DNA of 64,000 nt, from the NCBI GenBank assembly GCA_030704615.1, contig CM060734.1:11472001-11536000 (forward strand), given 5' to 3'. Source of the DNA: Takakia lepidozioides (lineage: Eukaryota > Streptophyta > Takakiopsida > Takakiales > Takakiaceae). Within the stretch, counting starts at the first letter, position 1. Every line of letters starts with the position of its first letter. Shown one piece after another: positions 10,640 to 22,211 of the stretch. The translations under genes were made by a program, and so were the position numbers. The notes under the pieces are model-generated. The model saw only the letters and a program-made list of their open reading frames with translations. It was not told where the DNA came from and ran no database searches.

Positions 10640-13600
10640 ATGGCTTCCTCTGAAGCGGAGTTCTTCTCTGACGACAAACCAGTGCCGTTCTCCCAGGAAG
10701 TCCTTGACAATGGATTTGCAATTGTTCTGGAACATGTCTTGGCTACCCGTTTTCAGCTGCAGAATGGCTCCATCTTTTTGGAGAAAGAGGTGTACGATCT
10801 TAAAGGGAAGTTGGTGAAATATTCTTTCCAAAACCGTGATGAGACGGCTCATATCAGCCAGTGGAGAGTGCGTCCTGGTCGATACAGAGTACTTGGAGAG
10901 CCTCGGCGAAAGTCCCTTGGGTCATATGTGACGCCCGGGACTGCTGCTTCGGTCGTTGAAGACAAGAGGGAGGTGGTGGTGAAAAAAGAACAGACGTCCT
11001 CCACTCCAATCGTTGAGCTTTCGGATTCTTCCGATGATGACATAAGTGAAATTCCAAATCCAGTCCTTCCTACTGTGGTTGGAGAAGCTGATGAAGAAGA
11101 GATTTGTAGTGTCATTCCAAAATTGCGGGCGATGGGAGGAATGGCTGGATTCAAAAGTGAGTTGCGGGGAATTGATTGGGAATCTTTGAAGCAGGTGCCT
11201 GTGAAGTTCTTGCCGGAGACTTTTGATGGCGATATCCTATTCGAGCTGCCTCCTCCTCCGCGAGTTGGAGGTGTAACAATCATGATGCATGGAATGGACA
11301 AGAAACACGACGGGCACCCGTGGTGCAGAACAAAAACATCCAATATTCAGAATGATGACAAGCTTGTTTTCAGGAGGACAGTTTGCAATGGACACCTTAG
11401 GTGTGATAATTTGAATTGCAGACACTTTCTTCAGTCTGGGGTTCATAATCAAAGCGAATGGGAGGGTCTGGCGGAAAATCCATTTCAGCCTGGGACTGCC
11501 CCTCCACCGGCAAACACTTTCGTCTGCAAATTCTGCAAACTTGTGCCATCCTGTTTGGCGCTCTGCGGAGCAAGAATGTACTATGTTGTCCACCGTTTGA
11601 ATACAATGACGAGAGCTTGTGTGCATTTTGGATTCCATAACCATCCTGTCTCGAAGGGGGATTACAGGAGAGAGTGTTGAGACAGTATCGAGGTTGATCA
11701 AACAGGAGTTCGGGAGAAACCCATCCGCAACAACATCTGCAATTGCTCTTGGCGCAAGCAAGTCCTTTTGGAAAGCCATATTTTGAGTGAAGGAGATTCT
11801 GTGGGGACTAAACTTGACGGTGCAGCATTGGACCTGGTCATGGATCATTTCTCCACTTTAAGTTCACCTAACATTCGGCATCAGATCAATGCATTGAGAA
11901 TGGGCTCTGGGATCAGAGGCTACATAGACAATATTTTGGAATTGAAACGAGTGAGCAAGTACGATTACATCCAGGACAATGTATTCCCAGGTCAAGGTGC
12001 CATCAAAGTTTTTCTTTTCAAAATGTCGACTGTTGGGGAGGGCAGTGGGGTTAGCCTCGTGAAGCGGATGCAGAAGACTGGGGACTTGCAGAACTGTTTT
12101 CTTATGTTTGATCATGTGAAACGAGTGAAGGATTGGACGACAATGGCTTGTCATGTCTACGATCCAGTGTACCAACGAGTTATGACAATTGCAGTTTGTG
12201 ACATGCAATCCGAGGATACGGAATCCCAGAAGCTCATGTGGAATTCCCTGATACGTGTCATGGGCTGCCATCTCCAAATTTCGCAGGTTTCATGGCGGAT
12301 AGTGCTCAAGCAAATTTCAATGCTGTTCGTATTGTCTTCGGATCGGGCGACCCAAAAGTGCCTATGCCAGGAAGAGAGCGTACATGTCTATTCCATTGGA
12401 CACAATCTCTGGAAAAACATACAAAGTCGGACATCAAACCAGAGATGCAGACTCAGCACCGTAAATTGTGCAAAGAGTACAAAGATGCTAGAACAATGAA
12501 GGAGGCGGACACTTTGTTCCAGACAATTCGTGCCTGGTGGTTCTCTTCTGGAGCTGCATCACTTGAGAGTATGAGAGCATTGGAAGATTGGCTGGCGTTT
12601 TGGCACTTCCGGTATAGACAGTGGGGAGCAGCCATGACAATGGTACGAGGCTTCTATTTCATGCTTTATTCATACATTTGCTTTCCATATTTTTGACTCA
12701 TTGCTTTCTTTATGTTGTTTCCTGTGCACTGTTCTGAAGTGTGGTTATCCTCTTTGCAGAACATGTCCATTGAGGAAATGGCGGACATGCCATCTTGCAA
12801 TTTGGCAGAAACTGTGCACAACGCATGGTTGCAGCAGTCTGGGAAACGAGGTCGGGATTTGTATGTGGCAACAACAGATGATTTGATACGTGCCTTGCAA
12901 CAACAAACCCGATACCGTGATTTCTTACGAGGTGGGGTTGGTGGCAAGGGTCCGGACAAATGGGAGTTGATGTTGCGTGCTGCAAACAGATCTGGGGATC
13001 CAATCAAGATAGCACGGGCGGTGAGCATGTATGCCCAGGGAACGCCACTTGTTTCTAGAGTTCCACATCTTGAAGGGGAGGAGAGATTCGGCTCCTGTAA
13101 GAGGAAATTGAACACTCCACCTGGTTCGGATTCAGATTCCCACAGGGCAGACCGTGATAACTTCTCGAAGCCTCGTGTTCCCCTGCATGACAGCTCCATG
13201 TCCGGAACCTCCATTGTGGAGGAACCTCCAACACGACGGCAAGCTCCAGCATCAAACAGTGCCACTGAAATGGTGCAGGAGAGAAACAACCCCCTTGATG
13301 TGCTTGAGTCCGCATGCCCCGACCACGTTTGGCACATAGAACGCACAAGTGTAGGGTCTCGTGTGAAATGTACAGCGATCAGGGCAACTAATTTCGAGAA
13401 GTGCACTTCATCTATATCCAGAGGTGGTGCCCGAACTCCTGCTCCGACTTTCACGGGCTTGATGCGTCCATACGGTCAACCAGAAGCCAAGAACCACAAG
13501 TTCTGGTTCTGCGCAGATGATTGTGCCAGATGTGTGCATGGAACTGTGCGTCCTTCCGTAGTGATGAAGCCAACTCCTCCAACCGTTTGGCCCGTGAAGG

Positions 13601-14146
13601 TGGGAACACATCTCAGCTTTCAGGAGATTGAAATGCTGGAGGAGGCAGGTTTTTCCCTTGCGAGACAACCCCAACTCCATGCATGTGCTACTACTTCTGC
13701 GTCCTCCCGGGTCCCCCTGGCAAATCCTGACTTGTGGCCAACCAAACGAGATGGAAAGCTCGTTCGGCGTTTCCCTCCAACCGCTGAACACTTTGGCAAA
13801 GTGGAGTCCGCAAGAATGCTCCAAGCTCGTGTTGGAAGCACCACGGAAGTACCCGATCCAGGATATGGTCGGGTTATTCACAATCATCACTTCCACATCT
13901 GCTGTTCATGACAGGACCTACGACATCACGGTTTCCAATTTCCCCAATTGCACATGTCCTGATTTTGTGAATATGCTATCAACCAGTTTGGGCAAGAGAG
14001 GTAAATTCATACCCTGCAAACATTTGTATTTCATATTTTTGAGGAGGATGGTTTGCGATCCCAAACGTGACAACTTCATTCACCAGGCCACTATGAGTTT
14101 CAACGAGGTCGATACTCTTTTGCAGCGGGATACAACACATGGGTAG
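10640..14146 (+). pseudogene. MULE-type transposase with GCM/WRKY-like and SWIM zinc fingers, element A (frameshifted)
   Basis: N-terminal part (10640-11680) ends in a zinc-binding GCM/WRKY-like DNA-binding region: KHDGHPWCRTKT, a CNGHLRCDNLNCRHF block, then CKFCKLVPSC. The DDE-like core follows in two frames: FDHVKRVKDWTTMACHVYD, then GFMADSAQANFNAV and CLFHWTQSL, the ADxxxAN..C-x2-H pattern typical of MULE transposases. An intron (about 12642-12760) leads to a C-terminal exon with a SWIM finger (NCTCPDF.. FIPCKHLY). Frameshifts near 11675, 11765, 12255 and 13870 inactivate it. The last is a 1-nt difference from the otherwise nearly identical copy at 56375-54942, which is open through this point. 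Gene points to the right end of element A. Confidence 0.88.
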
Positions 14147-14640
14147 CATGAACTATATAATGTGGTATGTGGATGACCATGATTTGAAATGTGTATTTCA
14201 CATCAATTCGTCGGCTGTGCAATGATATGGCCTCCAACTATACGGAGTGAGCTCTGAGTGACAACTTTTAGGTAGTGCACATTTGTCATTGCACCGTTCG
14301 AAGTCTACATGTCTTGTTGTCGCTATGCACTACAATCATCTTTTGAAGATGATCCTAACTCTCATTGTTATTTGAGGAGGGAGGAAGGTCTTCCCGTGGC
14401 AGCCTTTATGGCGCACACTTTGTGAGGACATTTGTCGTCCTCGTAATTGTAAAAGTGAAACAAGCATTTGTAATTGCACAATGTTGGATGCTGCAATTGT
14501 AGGCCTCAATGCTTGTCTTGATTCTATTTAGGCAAGATTCCCTGCATTAATTCCACGGTCATAGGACCATCCACGGCTTTAGGCGGCGCATGTTAATGGT
14601 GACGTGACAGATGACAGACAGTGCCATGTCATCATTTACC
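14147..14640. other. 3' flank of the element A transposase, no gene seen
   Basis: Noncoding sequence between the transposase stop codon and the right terminal repeats. Bases up to about 14393 are nearly identical to 54694-54950 on the opposite strand, which marks one end of the duplicated fragment in element C. Confidence 0.7.
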
Positions 14641-14801
14641 GCCACATCAGCATGCTGACATGACGCTCAAGCCACATCAGCATGCTGACATGACGCTCAA
14701 GCCACATCAGTGTGTGTGCAGGCTCACGCCACGTCAGCTGGTGTGAGCATACGCTCACGCCACGTCACTCCTGCGTGAGCGTACGCTCGCGCGCTCACGC
14801 C
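14641..14801 (-). repeat. Right terminal repeat region of element A
   Basis: Contains a perfect 30-bp tandem duplication (14641-14670 and 14671-14700, beginning GCCACATCAG) and then three GCTCACGCCACGTCA-type motifs. It ends in GCGCTCACGCC at 14801, the inverse of the left end GGCGTGAGC. Retroelement gag sequence resumes immediately after it. Confidence 0.65.
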
Positions 14802-16092
14802 ATTGCGTCGTTGCCCTCCCATCGAGTCTTCTTGTGGTTTAGCTCCATACGGCCTTGTCTTTCGCCCCTAGGGACATCCGAGAAACATTCAGCCCTTTCA
14901 ATTGCCTCGTTCAAAGTCTTAGGTGGCTTCTCCTCCAACTTCCGCCTGGCCCATGGGGCCAGTCCCGCCACAAAGTTGAAAACCATTTCTGGTTCTGCCA
15001 TATCCGCGACTTCGAGCAACAGCACATTGAAAGCCTGAACATATCCCCGAATGTCATCCATTTGCTTCAAATTCCTCATCTTGTCCCGGGCGAGCCAGGA
15101 CGCGTTGAGGGGAACAAACTGTCTTTTCATAAGTTCCTTGAACCCACTCTAGTTCAAGGTTTCCGGGTTTGGACCTTGGTCATGAAGGCGTTTCTGCCAC
15201 CATTGTTGAGCATAGCCCCTCAAATAGGTGGGAGCTACCTCCACCCGATCCTCGTCACTCAACTTGGCCGCCTGGAAATACTACTCCAGCTCCAAGAGCC
15301 AGGTGTTGAGTGCCTTCCAATTTCGGACGCCCTCGAAGGTGTCGGGTTTGTTAGGCTTCACCTTAAACTTTGCCTTAGTGGAAGTGGCATTAGCCGCCTT
15401 CAACTTCTTTCAACGTCCACCAAACTGCGCCAACAACCCTTCCCAAAAGGCTGCTGGCATGGGGGCACTGGATACCTGAACATGGTTTTGTTTGCGCTGC
15501 AATGCAAGTGTTGGTTGGGGCAGCGTATCCTTTGAACATATCCTCGAATATCATATGTTTGCTTCAAGTTCCTCATTTTGTTCCGGGCAAGCCAGGATGC
15601 GTTGAGAGGTACAAACTATTTTTTAATGAGTTCCTTGAACTCACCCCAACTTAAGGGCTCAGGGTTTGGCCCTTGGTTATTAAGACGCTTCTGCCACCAT
15701 TGTTGAGCATAGCCCTTCAAATAGGTAGGAGCCACTTCCACCCGATCCTCGTCACTCCGCTTGGCCGCCCGGAAGTACTGCTCCAGCTCCAAGAGCCAGG
15801 TGTTGAGTGCCTTCCGATTTTGGACGCCCTCGAAGGTGCCGGGTTCCTTAGGCTTCACCTTAAACTTCACCTTAGTTGAAGTGGCATTAGCCGCCATCAT
15901 CAAGTCTTTCAACGTCCCGCCAAACTGCGCCAGAAGGCCTTCCCAGAAAGTTGGTGGCATTAGCGGCATCTGTTGGACTGGTGGGTCTCTCGGAGAGTCC
16001 TCAGGCTCCGACTCCCCAAATGTCTCTTGCTCTTGAACGGCCTCGCTTTCAAAAGCATAAATAGCCTCTTTCGTTTGCCGTTGCGTTTTCAC
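14795..16092 (-). pseudogene. Ty3/gypsy gag, with an internal ~498-bp tandem duplication
   Basis: The frame at 16092-15616 carries the retrotransposon gag core (FEGVQNRKALNTWLLELEQYF, YLKGYAQQWWQKRL, with variation). The frame at 15130-14795 continues with the downstream core (GYVQAFNVLLLEV, FVAGLAPWARRKL). Between them, about 15037-15534 is a diverged tandem copy of 15535-16032; both contain the same WLLELEQYF and WWQKRL regions. The frame stops at the junction with element A, and the missing zinc knuckle is at 3.28 kb. Degraded by duplication and frameshift, and not functional. Confidence 0.88.
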
Positions 16093-16152
16093 TTGGTCTT
16101 GCTCGGCCCCATGGTGAGGCCGATCCCAAGGGCGATCGCATACTGAACTCTA

Positions 16153-16165
16153 GGCTCTGATATCA
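16153..16165 (-). other. Primer binding site of the Ty3/gypsy element
   Basis: On the minus strand the sequence TGATATCAGAGCC differs by one base from TGGTATCAGAGCC, the plant initiator-methionine tRNA primer site. It lies two bases downstream of the proposed LTR end and about 60 bp upstream of gag, as expected. Confidence 0.8.
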
Positions 16166-16167
16166 AG

Positions 16168-16691
16168 TGTTGCGCACCTCACTTTGGTAAACTCCCCTTC
16201 AAGTCATAATTACTCGCTTTGATGCGCATGCCTAACTCCCAACCTCGGCCAACTCTGAGCTTCGGCTTCTCACCGGGGCATAACGGTCCCCATTGCTCCC
16301 ACACATGACCCTCAAACTATCGGGCCCAATGGAAATTCCCTTTGGTTGATGGCAGTCCGGAATAGCTCCCCACACCTTGGTCGCTTTCCGGCTCGCTTGC
16401 TTACTCACTAGCTTTTGGTCACTCAACGGGCTTGCACTGTTCTTGGGGTTACTACTCCCTATATATACTTCTGTAGGTGTCGACGGGGGTTTCGCAAATA
16501 ACCAAGTCTTTTTATGGTGAACCACCACCAAGACCCTCGATTCCTTGTGATGAGTCACGGTGAGTCTTGGCCCACCTGGTACCACGGCCCCAATGGACCG
16601 TGATGAGCCCCTAACGTTGCCACTACCCCCACCACAGGGGCAGCCCCTCTTGTGTTCCGACCCCCCGCCCTCAAGGCAAAGGGCCGCGACA
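16168..16691 (-). repeat. 5' LTR of the Ty3/gypsy element (about 524 bp)
   Basis: Lies directly upstream (minus strand) of the primer binding site. On the minus strand it begins TGTCGCGG and ends GCGCAACA, fitting the TGT..ACA rule. Its outer edge coincides with the start of an unrelated tandem repeat at about 16692. The matching 3' LTR is absent from the window because the left end of the element is truncated at about 1038, so the LTR cannot be confirmed by comparison. Confidence 0.65.
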
Positions 16692-16960
16692 GATCGACTG
16701 TTGCCCATCCAGATGAGTTTTGTTTGCTTTCAAACTTCAGGCCAGTATGTTCCACATACCATAAGGCGAGTCCCAATGTAATATGAGATGAAACGAAATT
16801 CGTTCGATGGGCCAACGGATGGATGCCCATCTAAATGATTTTTGTTCGCTTTGAAACTTCCGCAGCGTCTTTACAATACCGTCTCATACGTCCCTGAGTA
16901 ATATGAGATGAAACGAATTTTGTTCAATGGGCCAACGGCGCGTTCACATGTCATCCAGTT
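16692..16960. repeat. Tandem repeat P4, first block
   Basis: Units of about 115-130 bp built from TTGCCCATCCAGATGAGTTT, a GCTTTCAAACTT block, a CAGTATGTTC..ACCATA block, then AATATGAGATGAAACGAAAT and TTCGATGGGCCAACGG. The GGGCCAACGG..GCCCATC parts form a weak inverted pair around each unit joint. The same units recur at 19.0-20.3 kb. Confidence 0.85.
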
Positions 16961-17307
16961 TTGCTCACTGCGAAAAAGAAATCCTCTCATGCGTGAACGC
17001 CTATTGCATCGATGAACGGATGTGGTTCACGCTCAACTTTAGCCCGCATGTGCTTGAATATGTGTGCAACACATGCGCAGAGATTCAAGAGAAAAAAAAC
17101 CATTTGCCCCCCCAACAACGCAGTCCCCCTTCGAACAATTTTGAATTAACTCGATTTTCTTGAATTTTAATTCAATAATTAGACTTAGAATGTCTGTGAT
17201 TCTAGGTCAATTTTGTTCTTTTATTCAACCCTCACACCTGTGCATCCTTGCAAAAATGTGGACCAAAGAAAAATGGAAAAAAAAATAAAAAATGTTCACT
17301 TCGCTCA
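16961..17307. other. AT-rich spacer, no gene seen
   Basis: Sequence between the first P4 block and the 3' end of the unknown pseudogene. It contains short poly-A/T runs and no frame with recognisable content. Confidence 0.6.
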
Positions 17308-18959
17308 CTATTCTATAATTCGTTTCTTCTCCACCATTTGTATCGCATAATCCTCAGCCATGTCAAAATTCCCGTCCACAGAACCAGTAGTATCCAAATC
17401 ATCTTCCCCCCATTGGCCGTACTGTTTCCTGTCCTTCGGTGGCTTCGCAGGAATCCTGACTGGCATACAGTGTATGCCTACCATGTCTGGAAGCTTATAC
17501 TGTAAGACTTGTATCAACCTCTTGCGGGCAAGATTAGTGTATGCCCGCAGTTCATCATCTGTATAGCTGAGTGGTGTACCAATGACTTTGGAGAACTGTA
17601 GCCACTTCCTGGCTTCATGCCCCTTGGAAAATATGTAGTCAAGACCCAAGTTCTCATTGGCCAAGTTCTCCAGAGCAAAGTAAACCAAGAACGAAGTTGG
17701 GGATCCTTCTGAAGCATGATCCTTACATCATACAGATACGTATGTGGTGGAACTGAAGGTAACATCCAATGTTTCCCACTGGAATAAGTCTGAAATCTCA
17801 TCTGCATCTTCTGCTGCTCAATGTGATAGCGTGAAATAAAACAAGCAGCATAATACAGTCCACAACCCATGACCAAACTAGGTACCTCCTTGGTCTTGGT
17901 GTAAATGAATCCATGAACAATCTAGAAGGCAATTAATTCCTTCAGCATGGTTCCCGCCTCAGACCACCGCACAAAATGGTGATCTTCAATGGGTCTGTCA
18001 GTTGGAAGAACTTTAGTCCGAGTTGCCACTGGCAACCAAATGCGCATAAGCCAAAGACTCTGGAGGACTGAATTCTTTCCAAGCCAAATCCATAACAATG
18101 GGAATTTGGTTGAAGTGTAGAATCATAGCCCGATTGTATTCAAGTGCAGCAGGAGTAGTAGGTGGGTTAAAAGAAGCATCACCCCAAACCTCAGACAGTG
18201 ATTGCTGCAGTGCCATGGTATCAACACTGTCGACGTGATGTGGTTGCTGTGATGTTGTTGCCACAGTCCTTCTTGATGTTGGCAAGTCTTGCACTTCCTA
18301 TGCTGAAGATTGGAAAATCAAAGTCCTTGCATGTAAATAAGTAGCCATGAGCTGTTTCTCAGGAACAAAGGCCATTTTGTCAATGTTAAAGCTCAAGTCA
18401 TCCACTTGAGTCTGCAGCTTCTACATCCTCCTGTAACTTAGCTATCCGACTATAGACATTGTCTATAGTGGTTGTGGCAATGTTCTCCACCCGTAGCCTG
18501 AGATCATTCATCTCGTCTTGGGTGAACTTTCTTGGTGCTTTCCCTTCCACCGGCCCTTGTGTTAACCACTCTTGTAAAAGATGATTATCTACCAAGTCCT
18601 GTGTAACACCACGGAGATCCTGCTCCTCCTTGAGCCTCTATGCTTCCAATTGCTGTTGCAAATTCTCCACGCTTCGCATGAGGCTCAACCAGAGCTGCAT
18701 AGGCAGCTGACAGATTATTGGCTTCTTTCCAAGCTTTTTCACTCACAGAAAATTCATTGTCCCATACTGTGATGGTTTGCTGCAACTCAAAGATGTACCT
18801 GTCATTCTGGACATCAACCTGGTGCAACTGCTGAAGTGTATCTTCATTGATAGAAGTTGAAGACAAATCCACTTTGGAGTGCAAATGGGTTGTGAAAATC
18901 GTGGTTTTGGGTCCAAATGACTTTTGATCGCTCCCAAATTTTGCACGCACATTGCACAT
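17308..18959 (-). pseudogene. Decayed gene of unknown function
   Basis: Five overlapping minus-strand frames appear to be one protein broken by stops and frameshifts: 18959-18585, 18595-18398, 18294-18013, 17876-17580 and 17688-17308. The N-terminal part looks helical (LQQLHQVDVQNDRYIFELQQ); the middle has RLRVENIATTTIDNVYSRIAKLQED, a probable coiled coil. The C-terminal part has FISRYHIEQQKMQMRFQTY and ELRAYTNLARKRLIQVLQYK. I do not recognise the family. It lies between two blocks of P4 repeats and upstream of an opposite-strand Myb/SANT-like gene, so it may belong to the same unidentified element. Confidence 0.5.
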
Positions 18960-19009
18960 GGTGTCCCTACGTCAGTGGTTCAAGTATGGAGCAAAACAAA
19001 TAGGCAAAA

Positions 19010-20335
19010 TGCAGTCAAACAGGTCCCGCAATCATACGAGATGAAAGGAAATCCATTCGATGGGGCAATGGATGGTTGCCCATGCAAATGATTTTTTGTT
19101 TGCTTTCAAACTTTGCCAGTATGTTTGGTACCCCGTCAGGCACGTCCCAGACGAGTACGACATCAATCGAAATTCGTTCAATGGCCCAACGGACGGTTGC
19201 CCATCCAGAAGAGTTGAGTTTTTTTTAAAACTTTGCTAGTAGTTCAACATACCATAACATGGGTCCCAGTGTAATATGAGATGAAACGAAATTCGTTCGA
19301 TGGGCCAACGGATGGATTCCCATCCAAATGATTTTCGTTCACTTTGAAACTTCTGTAGCGTCTTCAGTATACCGTCTCACATATCCCTGAGTAATATGAG
19401 ATGAAACGAAAATTCGTTCAATGGGCCAACGGCGCGTTCACCTGTCATGGAGATAGAGAGTTCTGCAATAGTGAACGAAGACACCATTTTTTTTTTTTCA
19501 TTTTTGTTTGAGTGCATGAAGTTGAAGACAAATCCACTTTGGAGTGCAAATGAGGCGCGAAATCGTGGTTTAGTATCCAAATTACTTTTGATTGCTCCCA
19601 AAGTTTGCATGCACATTGCATATGTTATCGTCAAGCCAATGGTTCAAGAATAGAGCCAAAAACAAATCATGAGCAGGTGAAACGCAGCCCAACAGGTCCA
19701 GGAGTCATACGAGATGAAACAAAATTCATTCGATTGGATAACGGATGGTTGGCCATCTGAATGATTTTTGTTTCCTCTCAAACTTTGCCAGTATGTTTGG
19801 TACGCCGTCTCACAGGTCCCGTACGAGTATGACATTAATCGAAATTCATTCAATGGCCCAACGGATGGTTGTCCATCCAGATGAGTTTGGTTTGCTTTCA
19901 AACTTTGCCAGTATATTCAACATACCATAAGACGGGTCCCAGTGTAATATGAGATGAAACGAATTTTGTTTGATGGGCCAACGGATAGATGCCCATCCAA
20001 ATGATTTTCGTTCGCTTCGAAACTTCCGCAACGTCTTCAGTATACCGTCTCACAGGTCCCTGAGTAATATAAGATGAAACGAAATTTGTTCTATGGCCCA
20101 ACGGCGCGTTCACCTATCATGAAGTTTTACTCATTGCAAAAAAGAATGGCGGTCGAATGGTTGACCATCCAAATGATTTTTGTTTGCTTTCAAACTTTGC
20201 CACTATGTTCAACATACCATGTATCAGGTCCCGGACTAATATGAGATGAAATGAAATTCATTCGATGGCTGAACAGATGGTTGCCCATCCAAACGATTTT
20301 GGTTCGCATTCAGACTTTGTAAAGGCCAAAATCAA
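19010..20335. repeat. Tandem repeat P4, main blocks
   Basis: Repeated units as at 16.7 kb, arranged as two alternating types. They cover about 19010-19450 and 19690-20330, with a non-repeat interruption at about 19455-19680. Each unit contains ATATGAGATGAAACGAAAT, TTCGATGGGCCAACGGATGG and GCCCATCCAAATGATTTT. No coding capacity. A partial copy of the interruption (ATCCACTTTGGAGTGCAAAT) also occurs at 18868, inside the pseudogene. Confidence 0.88.
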
Positions 20336-20417
20336 GCAGCCCAATTGAGAACATGCAGAGATCATATCATTGATCAATGCAAAATGAGACGAGTATTTTG
20401 CAAGTCTGGACATGGTG

Positions 20418-21442
20418 GACCCCCAGGACGAGTTTAAAACTACAGTAGTCAAGTGGCGCAAGATTGCTGACAGTGTTATGAAAGATGGAAATTCCCCACA
20501 CCCCTGCAATGGGCCGGCGTGTAAAGACAAGTGGGGATCAATATGGAGACTTCAAAAGAATTCATGACTATATGCAGGGGACCGGAGGTATACTGGGACT
20601 TGAGTCCGGCTGAGAAACTGGGCTTTAATCTAGCCAGACATTATAGTCGCAACATGTATGAAATGATAGATGCGTTTATGGGGATCATACCCATCTTCCA
20701 GCCACCACATGCTCGTGGTCTCATGCAAGAAGGGGACAATGTCTACGTCCCACCTGGTATCCATGTACTAGACTCGGATACATCAGATCATGTGCAGCAA
20801 GAAGTAGTGCCTCCAAATCATGGTGAACAGAGTGAATTACATGCCACGAGCAACACCGATACGGAAGGGTCCACAAATTCAACCTCGAGTTAGGAAAAAT
20901 GAGTCCAAGAACACTTCCCTTGTCTCTGCTCATGTCACTCCACCTGTCTATGGTGGTACTCAAGAATGCCCAATTGAGCTCGGTACTGGGTTTCAAGATG
21001 CAATGGCAGATGCCATGAGGCAGCCAGTGTTCACTGACAACTCAGACTGTTCAGTTCAATTCATGTTGAAGGCACCCAATCGGCAACCGGTGGGCAGCAC
21101 TGGGGTGAAAAAAAAATCCTCCTCAGCTCACACTAGCATGGTGGAAGTTACGGAGAAGGGTAACAAAATGCTCTGGACAAAATCCGAGAGTCTCAAGAGG
21201 TTGTGATCAACAAACAACTTGAATACTACAAGCAGCGTGACGAAAAAACTAATCAGACGCAGCGCAACATGGTAGAGGCAATATTTGGCCTGACCCAGAT
21301 AATGGGAATGGCATTTGGGCGACATGCGAGCAATGCAACTACATCAACATCCAACTACAATGCACCTCGTCAGAACGACAACAACAATGTGAATAGTCGT
21401 GCACCTTCTCCCGATGACAACAACAATGCAGAAGAGCTCTGA
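20418..21442 (+). pseudogene. Myb/SANT-like (trihelix-type) DNA-binding protein, frameshifted
   Basis: The first frame (about 20418-20565) reads KWRKIADSVMKD.. CKDKWGSIWR, a Myb/SANT-like helix pattern. After a shift, 20531-20893 continues with YWDLSPAEKLGFNLARHYSR and MYEMIDAFMG. Later frames (20820-21206 and 21203-21442) give a disordered linker and a C-terminal helical tail (KQLEYYKQRDEKTNQTQRN..). Such proteins accompany several plant transposon types, but no transposase partner is recognisable here. At least three frameshifts make it a pseudogene. Confidence 0.6.
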
Positions 21443-21500
21443 CATTTGCTGATAAGTCCGAATCCTTTTGAATACAATGTCAGTATACACGGTATTCGTT

Positions 21501-21528
21501 AAAAGTGGACAAGCCATTGTCCACTTTT
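21501..21528. terminator. 12-bp hairpin downstream of the Myb/SANT-like gene
   Basis: Perfect inverted repeat AAAAGTGGACAA / TTGTCCACTTTT around a GCCA loop, 59 bp past the last stop codon. Its position suggests a 3'-end structure, but eukaryotic termination does not need one. It could equally be a small palindromic repeat like others in the window. Confidence 0.45.
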
Positions 21529-21529
21529 A

Positions 21530-22211
21530 TTGTAGGAGAATTGAAATGGTGTATCTCCGATGAGAGGCCGTAGCCGAATGGTGAAATGATAATTGTTTGT
21601 GTCAACTTTGGCTAAAGATTTTTTATTTTTATTTTTTCATTTGCACTAGAATCATTGATGATAGTTCTGAGTTTACATCAACACCTTATAAACTAAGGTG
21701 CGAACAATTTTGTCATCACTGACATGAAACATTGTAAATTTCAAGTTCAATTTTTGAGGGTCTTTTATCCATACATCAAACATTCATCCATACATTAACA
21801 TTCATCTACATAATTACAATATCATATGTACATATATTACGAAATATATATCCATTAAAATAGATCATAATGCACCCATGAATTCCAACCATCTTTTATT
21901 TCATATATGGCATGTCTGGTTTTCATCCTTTCTGTGGAACACATTTGGGATATCATTCATCCACTTATCACACTCTTCATCAGTAAAAAGTCTTCATTTC
22001 ATTCCAGTCTGCGCCCCGTATCGTTCTATTTCTAAGTTATTCACATGAGTATTAAGCTCAGAGTGAAAATGACGTCCATCATGAGTATATGAAAACCCAT
22101 CAATTGGGTTGAGTACCACCGGTTCTCCAAAAATGTTGGCCCTTTCAACCGGTATATAGCTAGGATCAGACTCAATCGAGTGTTCATGTTGTATTGGCTC
22201 TGAGTTTGGAA
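21530..22211. other. AT-rich intergenic stretch, nothing recognised
   Basis: Low-GC sequence with short repeats of CATTCATC and no convincing frame on either strand. Confidence 0.6.

Larger units (their letters stand above)
3309..14801. mobile_element. Element A: ~11.5-kb MULE-like element carrying a ParB-like/methyltransferase-like fusion gene
   Basis: The insertion separates the gag and zinc-knuckle/pol parts of one Ty3/gypsy element, which fixes its borders to within a few tens of bases. Both ends, read inward, start GGCGTGAGC and are followed by repeated GCTCACGCCACGTCA-type motifs, the candidate terminal inverted repeats. Inside are two divergent genes: the fusion gene (minus, 9886-3995) and a MULE-type transposase (plus, 10640-14146). 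Candidate 9-bp flanking duplications (3301-3309 and 14802-14810) match at only 6 of 9 positions and are not convincing. The same gene pair in element B supports treating this as one unit. Confidence 0.72.

Noticed and set aside
10849-13454. Long open frames on the minus strand opposite the element A transposase (11343-10849, 11848-11237, 13454-12666)
   Set aside because: They are antisense to recognised transposase domains, and the same antisense frame appears at 55633-56358 only because the coding copy does.
3301-14810. 9-bp target-site duplication for element A (GATGCCTCG / ATTGCGTCG)
   Set aside because: Only 6 of 9 bases match and the offset at the right end is ambiguous by one base. Kept out of the border evidence.
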